Of a stretch of 64,000 nt of DNA, positions 44,296-55,436 are shown piece by piece (within the stretch, counting starts at the first letter, position 1; each line of letters starts with the position of its first letter). A model generated the notes under the pieces. That model worked only from the letters and a program-made list of their open reading frames with translations. It did not search any database and was not told the DNA's origin. The DNA comes from Dastarcus helophoroides (taxonomy: Eukaryota; Arthropoda; Insecta; Coleoptera; Bothrideridae), in assembly GCA_028583605.1 (NCBI GenBank), contig CM053325.1:48616987-48680986 (forward strand), read 5' to 3'. A program made the translations under genes and the position numbers.

Positions 44296-44325
44296 TTCTG
44301 ACAAAAGGGACAACTTTTGTCAGAA
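44296..44325. repeat. Perfect 12-bp hairpin
   Basis: TTCTGACAAAAG and CTTTTGTCAGAA are exact reverse complements around a 6-nt loop. It lies just outside the end of copy C. It could be a transposon end, a terminator-like structure or chance; nothing decides. Confidence 0.6.
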
Positions 44326-44399
44326 ATAATTTGACAATTCTGCTCTTTTGTCATCTTTAATGTGTCCACCTGAAGTACTCGGTCTAGCAACTAACGATA

Positions 44400-45975
44400 A
44401 TGAATTTTTGAGGCCGCTTTAAATATGACAAAGGGGCAACTTTCCAAATTCCTTCTGTTGTGTAGTTGTGTATGCAAGGACGCAGATTAATTTATTATTA
44501 TCTTTGTAGCTTTATTGCTACGAACATTGAACATATGTTTTTTCAACAACAAATTCTTATTAAATGTAATAAGAACTAATTTCTGTGATTGCGTTTGATC
44601 AGACTTATAGTAAGAGAAATAAATAGCATTAATAAAGCGATGTGACTCTATTAAGACATAACTATGCAAATTTAGCAGCTAGAAACAAGATTTTCAGAAA
44701 GGAAATCATAAAGTAAGAAAATTAAGTCATTTCTTATCTACTTGGGCGTTTTTATCGCAAAGAGTAAGTTAAATTGCCGGGGAGGTGATTTGAGGAATAA
44801 AATCAGGAATAGCCATCGTAACAAATGCTTTCGTATTACGACTTGGAAGAATTTATAACTATTTAATAATCTGGCTTGACGACAGCCAATGTATACATAC
44901 ATTTAACCCAATGCTATTCTTTTTGCATATTATATTAAGTTTAATACAAAATCGACAGGAAACATCAACATAATGATATGCAAAGTGCATTTCGCATTCA
45001 TAAAAGATGGTAGAAAGGAAGTGAAACATAACCTGCTTGCATGCAGAATTACAAAATATATACATTCTTATTAAAAGATGCATGATATTACTTAATTTGA
45101 TAGCATTCAAGGGTCATAATATACAATATATTTGTAAACAATGCAAAAATATGTTAAGCAATTGAGTTATCGGGCTGAATCTAAGTATGTCTATTTTAGT
45201 AATGATAAGTAGAATTTGAAAAAGCATTATTACATGGAATAACGCAATTTTCCAACATTAATTCGATTCGACTGAATTGTTATTAATACTATTACGAAAC
45301 TTACTTCATTACGAAGGCACAAAAGACAACAAGTTTGATACTTAATTCGTACCCAAAGAAATAATTAGAAAATCCAAATTTCATGAAACTCTTGAAGTAG
45401 CTAGCAAGACAGATTAAGGACTTAAGTGTCTTGATAACTTTTTGACAGCATAAACCAAATAGTGAACGTATTACGGCTTGAGTTACATTGAAAGTATGAA
45501 ATAAAAAAATGGCCGTAGACTTGTAATGTTATTATTTACAAAAAAAGTAAAAAAATATGCATGCGATATGCTTTAAAAACTTGCAAAATATGCACTATAA
45601 AATATTTTATATGCATTTATTTCCATAAAAAATTTCAAACAATAGCGGTGTTAAGGATTAATAGACAGGGAAAATATGAATACATTTACGTACAGTTGGT
45701 TCAACAAGAAACGTTCCTCAATTTTTTAATATCTGCTAATGAGTTTGCTTTTATAGACTTATTGGTAAAAAAGTGCATTCGGTTGCCACGTCGCTTCCCG
45801 ATAGAGGCAAATCGGAAGTGCTCTTAAAATAGCAGGATAAAGTCATCTTATAGTTGTTTAAGAGCAATTCTGCTCTACAATTACCAAACCAAAGCCAAGC
45901 TATCTAAAAGAGGAAGCAAGATCTGAGCTGTCGAGAATCTCTGCGATTGATCCAATGTAAATTTTTCTGACAAAG
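44400..45975. other. Single-copy stretch, no gene supported
   Basis: An 83-codon minus frame (44859-45110) and an 88-codon plus frame (45561-45827) are open but unrecognised. Around 45555-45620 the phrases ATATGCATGC and TTATATGCATTTA resemble, inverted, those at 46665-46755, and may be terminal repeats of the element that carried the Tc1 fragment between them. Confidence 0.3.
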
Positions 45976-45979
45976 CATC

Positions 45980-46440
45980 GTTCTGGAGCTGGTGAGCGAT
46001 TGCTTCAGTGAACCATCAAACACCCAGTAAAACTCCATGTTTGGGGATGTTACTCTGAGCACGGTTTTAGGTGTTTAGAGATCTATATGTAGAACTTGGA
46101 TGCTCAGAAAATTGTCATTATTTATAAACGTGGTTTTCTAAAGCCTGTTCAGAATGTGTTTGGTGTCAAAAGCGAAGACTGGATTATAGGGGAGGACAAT
46201 GATCCAAAACATCGAAGTCGCCTATGTATGGAGAGCAGAATCTGGCATCGTAGCTTCAGACTGGTTTTCACAGTCTTTGATGCAAATCCAGTGAAAATTA
46301 TTTATAGCACTGCAATAAAGAGAGATATGGCGCTTATTACTCGTAGGATATGCAGAAAAGCTGCTAGAAAGTATGCCCAAAGGGTGCTAGGCTAGTCTAC
46401 AAAGCAATGGGGATTGGACCATGTAATAGATAGTTGCGCT
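45980..46440 (+). pseudogene. Tc1-type transposase fragment
   Basis: In one frame: VKLHVWGCYSEHGF, a stop after EIYM, then NLDAQKIVIIYKRGFLKPVQ, and EDNDPKHRSRLCME. The DNDPKH string carries the second catalytic Asp of the Tc1/mariner DDE/D triad. The usual DWPSQSPDLNPIE segment is degraded to VFDANPVKI, losing the third acidic residue. The frame ends after ARKYAQ at 46395. The N-terminal DNA-binding half is missing. Non-functional. Confidence 0.8.
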
Positions 46441-47837
46441 GTAAGCTTTTTAACGTCCTTTCAGTTAAAAAGTGAAAATCAAAAATTCTTCAACAGTTTT
46501 CCTGAAACCGAGGAACGTTTCTTGATGAACATACTGTATATAAAACAAGATATCTAGGCCCAACACACCTTTATATCAAATTAAGGCTTAATTATCTAAC
46601 TTGATTGCTTTTGTATTAACTGAACAAAAACAAATTTGTCAAATTAGTTTAGAAAAAAAACCTGAAATATGCAAAATAAAAAACTGCATATTCATTTATT
46701 GAAAAATGTCTAAATATACACATATGCACTTTATATGCATTTTGCATATAATCCCAGCTGTAAATAACTTATTTAGTCATAAAATAAATAAATGGCATTG
46801 TTTTTAATTTCTTGAAAAATGCTATTGGAAAGTTGGTGATTGCTAAGTACTTTAGTCTTGCTTTCTTTGCTTATAATGTTTATGCTTTATTTTTATTTTT
46901 TTTCATGTATTCCGCTGATGCTCTCCTTTATGTCAAAATAATTAGCCCTTGTGCTAATTTTGCCACAAATATAGCATGACGAATCTTCTCATTTGATTGA
47001 ATTTAGTAGAAATTTTTGATGGAAAATCTACTAAAATTAATTTAAGTATAAAATAGCAACCCTGTTTTACTTGAGGTCGCTGCGTGTTATAGTACTGATT
47101 GAATAAGGGTGGTTGTACAACAAAATTCACGTTCACCATCGAAATGTTATGAAACAAAACAAAAAGTATTATATAAACTTGAAACTATTATAAAAAAATC
47201 GAAATTTCCGAAAAATTCAAGTTTATCTTCAAGATTTCGATAAATATTGTTAAATAATGTTATTATGATTTTTGTTCTTAGTTTTAGCATCAGACTGTAG
47301 ACTATAGTTGAAAGTTCGAAGGTACAAAGTGAATTTCGACAAAAATCAGGATTAAGAAAAACAAGGCAGCCTTGGAGACTGCCGACAGAAGTGAAAACTT
47401 AAAAGTAGGAAATAGCAGTGTCTATGTAGAGTAATTCCCCACTCTAATAAGCAAGTCTGAATATTGAAAATATTTTAATATAAATGCTGTCAAACTGACC
47501 TACCAATTTGCTGTTTGGGTGCTTACAGTTGTGTGGAAACAAATTCAATATTTATTAATAATTAAAATCACTTATACACATAAGCTTTATATTTTTTTAT
47601 TTATTGCAAGTAATGTTCAAACATCTTATTAGTACTGTCATCGGCCATTTCTGAAGCAGCAGAGTACCACATTTTATATTTTACATTTTATTTTTTTAAT
47701 ACTAACGAATAACACTGGGGAACAATTTGTAATCAAATTTTCGTTAAGTTCTATTTTTGAGCTGTCGCAGGGTTAAACAGGCATGCTGATTTCAAATTCG
47801 CAGTTTATTTTCTTTTATCACGTCAAATTTTTTCCCC
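46441..47837. other. Intergenic
   Basis: No supported gene. Repeated ATGCA/ATATGC phrases near 46665-46755 are noted with the Tc1 remnant. The remainder is AT-rich without clear structure. Confidence 0.35.
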
Positions 47838-48500
47838 ACATGTACTCTATATGCACTCTTACGTATCTATCCCACTAGGTTGCCAGGGCACAAGGGAATA
47901 CAAGGAAATGGGGCTGCGGACCAACTCGCTAGAGAAAGATCTGCATCATCATTTCTTGGACATGAACCGGGTTTTGGTTTTTCTAAAAGTCAAATCAACA
48001 ATGAGGTCAAAAAATGGGAAACAAAGTCAAGAATCTTCCACTGGAGGTTATATCCAGGACTACGGTAGGCGAAAAGATTCATATCTGGAACCCTCGAAAA
48101 GACAAAGGTCTACTTAGAACTCTGCAAATCCGAATTGAGAATCCTAACCGGCCTCTTAACAGGACATTGCCCTGTGGGGTACCACCTTAAGAAAATGGGT
48201 CAGACTGAAACAGACCTATGTCGCTTTTGCGCAGAAGCTGCGGAGACAGCAGAACATGTGTTATGCAAGTGCGATGCGCTTACATGCAAAAGGCAAACGT
48301 CCAACTTGGATGAGCGTCCTTAGACCCCTCAGATGTGGAAAAACTTAATCCCAGGCCCATAATAAAGTTCTAGAAGAGTTTGAACCTAGAAACTACATAG
48401 ATTAGGGTATGCACAAAAGATCTCCTTAGGTCGAGGCACGGGGTGGACGAAGAGAAACACGAAACGACCCACATATAATCTAATCTAATCTATCCTACCT
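47838..48500 (+). mobile_element. LINE 3' fragment with RNase H (I-group-like)
   Basis: Only the last part of a non-LTR element remains: the end of an RNase H domain, a Cys/His-rich C-terminus, a GC-richer 3' UTR (GGTCGAGGCACGGGGTGGAC at 48430) and a tail of ATCTAATCTAATCTA repeats (48476-48493). RNase H plus a non-A tail separates it from the LINE at 20500 and suggests the I/R1-type group. The 5' truncation is typical of such elements. Confidence 0.7.
47870..48323 (+). pseudogene. RNase H end and CCHC-like tail of a LINE protein
   Basis: LPGHKGIQGNGAADQLARE (from about 47876) is the last RNase H motif, with the GN..AD Asp/His region typical of LINE RNase H. The frame breaks at 48066. The second part (48135 on) reads RILTGLLTGHCPVGYHLKKM, then CRFCAEAAETAEHVLCKC, a Cys-x2-Cys...His...Cys pattern commonly found after RNase H in these elements. 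Two frame changes and lack of RT make it dead. Confidence 0.75.
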
Positions 48501-50053
48501 TTGGATTAAGAGAAAGTGCGTTTCTACAATACTTTGAAGTGATAATAGAATTATGTATTGCTATAAGATACGCAGTTTAACGTAAGAATTGTAAATTTCA
48601 GCCTAAAATGTAACTGAATGGCAATTTTTCATCGAAAACTCAAAGCGAATCTTTAAGTTTGTCCTCCACAATAGAAAATTATTTTATGTAGGCCCAATAG
48701 ACCACTGGGTTTGTTTGTGTAAAGAATATCAAGACAAAAAAAGTCACACATCTTTTGCAATATCACATGCACCAGTGGATCATCTGTATTGGCCTGCCTG
48801 ATTTTATCTTCGCTAGCGAAGGTATAGATGAAGTATCCCCGTTTTTTGCTTATGAATGCCAGCAGAGCTCGTAAAAGTCATTGGGTGCAGTCGAATTGGT
48901 TGCCAAGATATGACCTGACACTAGGTGATTTACATTATTCTACACCAGACACTTATCAACACAAAGGACCTTATATTTCGACCTTTGGATACCAAACTGT
49001 ATCTCATGACATAATTTGTTAGGCTTTATCAATTGAAGCAGATTTTTTCAAGTATCCATTGCGGCATTCCTAGCCTGTGATTTGAAAAGATAAAGACCGA
49101 TATATTTGATAGTTTACAGGTTTGAAAGCTCGTCAAAGGTAAACATTTCATGGGAATACTGAAAACTGTAATACGTTTGTTTTCAAAAATGTTGTCAATA
49201 ACTTTCTGGGGCATACACGAGCTCAGAATTCCACCAAAAATTGTCCAGCAATTCTTGGAAAGCTAAAAGTGCTTGGTGTTTACATAAAGACCAAATTACA
49301 TTTTTACATAGAGATCTTAGTGGCTTTCTGAAAAATATTGGTGCGGTGGTTGAGCAGGGTGTGCGATTGCACGAATATTTGAGAATCGTAGAGGCACGAT
49401 GTTAAGGAAGATGGAATATATACATAATATATATGATGGTTTACTATTATTGGAGCATCAAGCCTTAAAAGAAAATGTGCACAGATTAAACACTCAAGAA
49501 AAAGTTATACGTGAAACTTTTTAGCTTCGTATGTATGTTTAACGCTTGATAAAAGAATTTTACTGCTTGTGTGAACACAATTTAGCTTTTAGTAACTCTA
49601 CATAGCATTGGTATAAATAAATCAATTATTCTTGTACAATATACTGGTAGCTTTACCTTCTTTTCCTCTACATGCACATTTTGTATGACTTTTGAAACAA
49701 AAGGAGGGTATGCTGTAGATTAAAAAGTTGACGTGATGCAGAAACATTGAGGTTATTTTTGGATTCAGGGACCAAACGTTAGTAGAAAACAAGTCACAGA
49801 TCAAAGACTACAAAATTGCTGTTCCTCAGTGTAATTATTTGGTTACGGCGTTGTGCTCAAACTTCCTTCTCGTGAGATCATCATATTCGCTCTTATTGGA
49901 AAATCTACTACGGTACTTACTGTGGTACTGTACAGTGATTAAACAATTAAAATAATAATCAAACTAAAACACAATTTAAACAATGCACAGTAGTCAATTT
50001 AACTCATAACAGGCATATCTTTAAGACACAAGTCACAAGAGGACTTATCAAGG
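48501..50053. other. Single-copy intergenic
   Basis: No gene supported on either strand; frames at 48828-49022, 49029-49214 and 49622-49804 are short and unrecognised. Confidence 0.35.
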
Positions 50054-50125
50054 CCAGTATATCTGAGTTGATTAGGGGTACATATCGTAAAGCATAACAC
50101 AGGTTCGAACCCCGTTGTTGATCAA
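50054..50125 (+). repeat. tRNA-like SINE head
   Basis: A perfect pol III B box, GGTTCGAACCC (50102-50112), lies about 40 bp after an A-box-like stretch, ATCTGAGTTGATTAGGGG (50061-50078). The order and spacing resemble a tRNA. The acceptor and anticodon stems do not pair well, so this is a tRNA-derived SINE promoter or decayed tRNA copy rather than a working tRNA. Confidence 0.5.
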
Positions 50126-50146
50126 GCCTTTTTTAAGGTTAAATTT

Positions 50147-50305
50147 CTTAGACGCGCTGAGCTATTTTCGATAGAAGGTAATCTTATTGTTTCGCGTTAC
50201 CATCACGCTTATATACGTTTCCATCATGCTCTAGTGTTAACAGTAGAGCATGTTGGTAACGCATGATTGTAACACTAAACCATAAGTTTACTTCCTATCT
50301 AAAAT
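50147..50305. mobile_element. Palindromic MITE or SINE body
   Basis: ACCATCACGC...CCATCATGCTCTAGTGTT is followed by AACAGTAGAGCATGTTGGTAACGCATG and then AACACTAAACCATAAGTTTACTTCCTATC. The two halves are imperfect reverse complements around GTGTTAACAG. The left half is also similar to 25855-25925 inside the hAT element (GCGCGTTGAGTGATTTTGAT, GGTTTCGCG, CCATTACGCT). It may be the body of the SINE headed at 50054. Confidence 0.5.
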
Positions 50306-51140
50306 CACGTAATGCACATAAAGAAGATTTCAGTTCAAAAATTCCGATTTTTTTTAGAAATTTCGGCTTGTTATGATTTTCACATTTAAAGTCGGAATTT
50401 CATTTTGTTAATTTCGACTTTATCTTCGAAATGAAATAGAAATTGTCAGATCAAAGGATCAAGAGTTTGAGATTAAATCCAAAACTTCTTTTAACGCGAA
50501 ATATTGGAATACAGAAAATTTCGAGTTTACAGTCTAACTTTCAATATTTTAAAAACGATATGCGCCTATTCAAGATAAGTCAAGAATTCAAATTTACCTT
50601 TAAAATATTAAACTTATTTCTTAACATTTCGATTTTTGAAGTGCAAATTCAAATTTCGAATGTTGAAATAACGATAGTTCCGAAAAAAATCAAAGCAAGC
50701 TTAAATTCGAAATATCTAATGTTTTTCTTAAAACTTTGTGCTTCGAAATGTAAATGTCTGTAAAAAAAATCAAAGTTACAAGATTTATAAAAATATTTGG
50801 TTCAAATTTTTATTTTTATTTCAGGATTATCAGGAAGTTTAACATGTAATTTCCTGTTATTTTCCTAAAATTAAGAAAATGTAGAATCAAATCCGAAATT
50901 CCAGCAAACAAAAATTTTGAAACGTAGACATTAAAATAAAAAAACTTCCGACTTTCTATAAAAAACTGAAAAAGTTTCTCGAAATAGGCGTAAATTTTGA
51001 AAGGAAAGTTTCGAACGTATAAACATTTTTTTATCGAAATTTCATCTTAACTGTCGTAATTTGTAATTTGAATTCAAAAATGCGAGTTTAAACTGAAAAT
51101 ATTGTCGCTGTCGTGGAAAATTATCATATGTGCATTTTTT
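50306..51140. repeat. Degenerate AT-rich repeat field
   Basis: Array wording (TTTCGAAATTT, AAATTTCGAATG). The 106-codon frame at 50443-50763 is array translation. Confidence 0.4.
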
Positions 51141-51489
51141 ATGAAAATTGAGTTTTTTTAACCATCTAAAATGAATTCTGGGTTTCTTTCTTGTCGAAAA
51201 ATAAAGAAGTGATATAATTTTTCAACTTTTTTTTTTCAAATATAGTACCGCTTATGTGCACTCAATTTAAAAATGTCAGTGGTGAAATCTTGTATGTGAT
51301 TATTTAATTATTTTTATTATGGGTTAGACCTAGTGGCGATTAATTAATTTCAAACGGTGATGATATAAGTGATATAAATAAAAATAATAAAAGGCAACAT
51401 CATAAAAAAATGTAACATTGTAGGCATAAAACAGCGGACTCATTGAAAAATGAAAGATAGAATGGCTAAAATTACTGCCAATGGTTCCT

Positions 51490-52320
51490 AGTCACTACTA
51501 GAGAAGTACCAATACCTGCACATATCCGGAATCCATTTTAGGTCCTTTTATCACATGCATGCTGTGTTTCAAGAATGGTGTAAACAAAATTCAATAAAAA
51601 GTTTCAAGAACATTCAGAATATTCAGATACATCATTCTCGCAAAGACCAATGCGACATCTGTTGTGGTTATTAAGTGAAAATGGTTAGTCAAGATGTGTA
51701 CGAAAAACAGATTGAGATAAAAAATCAAGCTAGAGATGCTAAGAGCATGGCCAAGGGTGAAGCTAATAAAAATTATTTAGATCTACAAAGTGTTCTACTC
51801 TGTCCAAAAACCGAGGCTTCCTCGATATGTTACAAACAAAGTTGCAATTTCCTAATTTCTCAATTTTCGTTTTAAATAATAAGTATGTAACGCTGTATCT
51901 ATGGCATGAATCAAACGATGGTATGATATCTAAAGAATTCACTAGTTGAATCATCATCATTGATGGAATAATGGAATAAAATTGTGTCAACGCTACACTA
52001 GAAAAATACTTTAATCCGTCCAGCATTCAAAACAACCATATAATATAAAAAATTTGAATTACTCCTTCTTTAAAAATTATGAAAAATTAAAGACTAATAT
52101 CCAATTATTGCGACCTGACAAAAATGAAAAAGCAGGTGCCCCACATGTTACTGACATATGAGCACTAAAGTATCGTCCTAATGGAGATATTTTATACAAA
52201 ACTTTACAAACTAGCCATTATGAATTGTTGACACAAAGAAAAGTAAATGCAAACGAAGTGCAAAGGCCAGTTCAACTTTATAAAAGACCTGTTCCCATAA
52301 GTGAATCAAAAAAAATTTTT
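51490..52320 (+). pseudogene. Transposon-type protein remnant (KDQCDIC family)
   Basis: A broken gene is readable in three pieces. First: KDQCDICCGY, a stop, VKMVSQDVYEKQIEIKNQAR, and DLQSVLLCPKTEASSICYK (51642-51838). Second, another frame: KYVTLYLWHESNDGMISKEF (51884-51950). Third: FFKNYEKLKTNIQLLRPDKN, then ALKYRPNGDILYKTLQTSHY and QLYKRPVPISESKK (52068-52313). This order matches a recurrent family of uncharacterised multi-copy proteins in arthropods and cnidarians that I believe to be transposon-encoded. Stops and shifts rule out function. Confidence 0.55.
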
Positions 52321-54164
52321 AACCGAAAAAAAAAATTAAAAAAGATAAAGTATTCTAAATATAATTTTATTAAGTAGTAAGTTTTTAACCACTTATGTCT
52401 ACATATTTAAAAATTGTCAAAGCTCATATGTGTTATATTTTACTCGAAATATAAAACTTTGTCTATAAATCATAAAGAGTTGTTTTACTTGTCTCTTAAA
52501 TAGGCACATAAACATATCATTATAATACTAGATTTAAAAGAAAAATAGTTTATAATTTCATTTCGAAAAAATATGTTTTTTTGCTCTCCTGTAAAATTTA
52601 CTGTTCAACACATATAAGTTTTTCCACGGCAGCGACGATATGCCGATAAGGTGCAAATAATTTCGAAACCAAAAAAATTCTCTAAATTTCAAGAACGTTT
52701 GACTTTCATCTTTAAATATTTAGTTAATAGGAAAACTTCAAATTTTGAAAAAAAATCAGAATTCATAAAAAGAAATGTTAGTTTTAACATTTCTAAAAAA
52801 ACTTGACATTTTTCTAACATGCTAAAACTCGAACAAAAATTGGAATATTCGACTTTTTGCAATAAACTTCACTGTAGAAAAAAGCGAAATTTCAAAATTA
52901 GAATTAAAACTGTTTTCCATAAAATATTATTCTATAGGCAATATTCTTTTTTAAAATTCGACTTATAAATCTTATCTTTTTGGCGGTGTGCCTTTGAAAA
53001 ATACGTTACGCCTTAGAATCTTCACGTTTGGTGTCGCTTCGGGATGTCCACATTTGTAACAAGCTCTCAAGTTTCCCTCAGAGCGTTTTGGTTTTTTCGA
53101 ACTTCTGTAATAAGCAAGAAGATACTGCGAAGAAAGCGATGAAATAACTATCAAAATTGTGCCAGATGATAATAATATACAGATAAGGAAAAATTTTCAT
53201 TGTCCATGTAAAACGCTAAGAATTGTCCCTTCCATAGTTTTCTACGGCAGCTGAACGTATTCCCCTACTTTGACGCAGCATTCTCGTATCTTCCAGTTTA
53301 GATGTTAGAAAAAACTCGTCGAGAGTTTTACAACAGACTGAAATATTGTTTAGCGCAGTCCGGCGGCGTTTGTGTATTTTGGTTATCAAAGAATGTCAGT
53401 TTTATTTTGCCTCAGACGTTGATTAAATCAACGGACTAAAAGAACAAACAGCATGTGGTACGCAAATTTTAATAAAATTGTTGCCTGCCAGTAGTAATTC
53501 CGTAACAAAGCACGTCAGAAGCTATAATGTACTACTGAAATCTCCACCAGCACTGATCGCTGCGCTCTGCGTTGAATTGTTTACACCGGTGTAGGAGAAT
53601 ACAAGGCGCCGCCCATCTATCCCACTATTAGCTCTCCATGTTAAATCTCTCATTAACATTCTCCCTAGGACAGTGTTTGACTTTCCTGAAGTGTATTGTG
53701 TATTCAGTAGTAAGAGCAATACATTCTCGGACAACGATGTAAATTGTGGCCAAAACGTTAATCGAGGCTACCAAACATTGAAGTCCGGAAATGTGCTTTT
53801 ACTACGAGGTATACATATTATTTTTTCTCAAATCATTGTCATCGTCTTTGTAAAAGTTACCAACTTTTTCTGCCTGCATTGCACATTCTATGTCTAAAAA
53901 TTATGATGCAACAAAGACCATTCCAGCACCCGTTCAGAATACTCATAATTTAGAATATTAATATTCTAGCACGGGTTTCGACGAATCAGAAGCCGTTTAG
54001 GTTTATTTTAAAGCGGGATATCAAGTAATATGTTTTTGTTGCTATAGTTACATGTAACAATTAAAGTACTTATTTAAAGTCTCGCGTTTCAAAATTGTAA
54101 TCTATTTTGAAGATTTTTATGAACATTTAGGAGTTTTTCTATAACCTTGTTAGAGACAGTATAG
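52321..54164. other. Intergenic, no confident gene
   Basis: A 60-codon minus frame (52972-53154) contains ACYKCGHPEATP, which resembles the start of a zinc knuckle, but has no context. Frames at 53522-53734 (-) and 53673-53897 (+) overlap and are unrecognised. GC content rises between 53230 and 53760. Confidence 0.35.
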
Positions 54165-54292
54165 TCTATAACATGTTTGAAATGGCGTATTCCACACTCG
54201 CGAAACAGTAAAGCCTCGCTTGCGGCTCAGGCTACAAGCTTTTCTCTCGTGTGGAATATGCGCCATTCTATAACTTGTAGAATATACTATTA
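54165..54292. mobile_element. Palindromic MITE, about 120 bp
   Basis: AATGGCGTATTCCACACTCG (54181 on) is mirrored by CGTGTGGAATATGCGCCATT (to about 54270), and TATAACATGTTT by TATAACTTGTAG outside. The centre (GCCTCGCTTGCGGCTCAGGC) can also fold. No ORF. Confidence 0.6.
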
Positions 54293-54519
54293 TCAGATTT
54301 GGTGTTGAAAATCACAGACTTCACTCTGCAGTTCAGCGAATCATACCTGCATATGACTATACTCTATTCACTAAACAGATAAAGTTATTCCACTCCCCCT
54401 CAAAAAACGACAGGTTCACGTGATATCAAGAAATAAATCAGCGTTACTAATGATGCGACCGACCAAACTTGTTTGGTGTGTGTGATACGAGATTTTCAAA
54501 TACAGTCCAATAGAAATGA

Positions 54520-54525
54520 TTTATT
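54520..54525 (-). terminator. Candidate poly(A) signal of the LRR gene
   Basis: AATAAA on the minus strand about 170 bp after the LRR stop codon. It is the first such hexamer seen downstream. Confidence 0.35.
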
Positions 54526-54691
54526 TAAATATCGCGCTTTGTTTGTGGGAGTGGTCTAACTATGTGTTGAGTGAACATAGAAAAGTTATGTAAGTGTTAA
54601 AAGTCTTACCTGCAGATTTTCTTTGGGTTATTGGAGGAAGTAAAATTAAATTTAACAACTGTGTAAAGAGCTAATACTTACATAAATAAAG

Positions 54692-55436
54692 CTAAACTAA
54701 GTACTGGTCCAAATTCACTAAACTCGTTACATTTCCTTCTTTTACCCGCGTCAGAGGGGGATTGAATTTGTTTGCCAGCGGTGTTCCTTCCAAGTTGATA
54801 ATTTTTGGATACGTTCGAAACATCGATTTGCCTAAATGCGTCACACCTGTATTTGCTAAGGATAAATACTGTATGTCCGTCAGAGGCCTAAATGTACTCG
54901 AATATATCATAAATATCACATTGTTGTCTATTATCAAGTTCTTCAGATTCGGAACACACGTAAACGTTATATCATATAACTGGTCGATACGGTTGTTGGA
55001 TAATATGAGTGTTTCCAGAGATTGCGACATTAGAAAAGCTTGTCTCTCTTCGAATTTGATCTTGTTGTGCGAGAGATCCAGTTTCTCTAGACGAGGATTG
55101 TATTTAAACGAGAACAAATCCAAGGAGGATATATTATTTACTGATAAGTCTACGTTCTTTAAATGTTTGAGCCCACGAAACGCCGTTGTATTGACGGAAT
55201 TTATTTTATTTTCATGCAAATCTATCGTCCTGAGGATCTTGTAGGATTTATTGTGAAAAGCGTACTCCGGCAGTACCGATATGTGATTGTAAGCTAAATT
55301 TAATGTCCTAACGTGAATTGATCCCTCGATGACTTCTTGCAATCCTTTACCCATTGCAGTCAACTCATGAACGATTAATTCTTCTGTTGTCGAGGATGAT
55401 GAATTCGTTGCTTTTGATGAAGGGGCACAAGAAGTT
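54692..55436 (-). CDS. Leucine-rich-repeat protein, last exon
   Basis: The exon starts behind a splice acceptor (TTTTCATTGCAG, exon from 55436) and runs about 247 codons to a TAG at 54692; an ATG near 55353 is internal. After a Ser/Thr-rich linker (TSCAPSS, then SSSSTTEEL) come about seven repeats of the LxxLxLxxNxI type: VRTLNLAYNHISVLPEYAF, LRTIDLHENKINSVNTTAF, LKNVDLSVNNISSLDLFSF, LEKLDLSHNKI, LETLILSNNRIDQLYDITF, LKNLIIDNNVI, IQYLSLANTGVTHL. The 24-residue spacing is that of typical extracellular LRRs, which bind proteins through a curved beta sheet. No transmembrane segment, cysteine-rich C-cap or intracellular domain follows, so a secreted product is likely. The signal peptide must lie in upstream exons, at higher coordinates or beyond the window. 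Exact family (connectin-, chaoptin- or ALS-like) cannot be decided. Confidence 0.85.

Noticed and set aside
50054..50125. A functional tRNA gene
   Set aside because: A and B boxes are present but acceptor and anticodon stems do not pair; better read as a SINE head.
53522..53734. 70-codon minus-strand frame in GC-richer DNA
   Set aside because: No domain, no splice sites that extend it, and an overlapping plus-strand frame is equally open.
54762..55244. 160-codon plus-strand frame over the LRR exon
   Set aside because: It is the antisense shadow of the leucine-rich-repeat coding exon.
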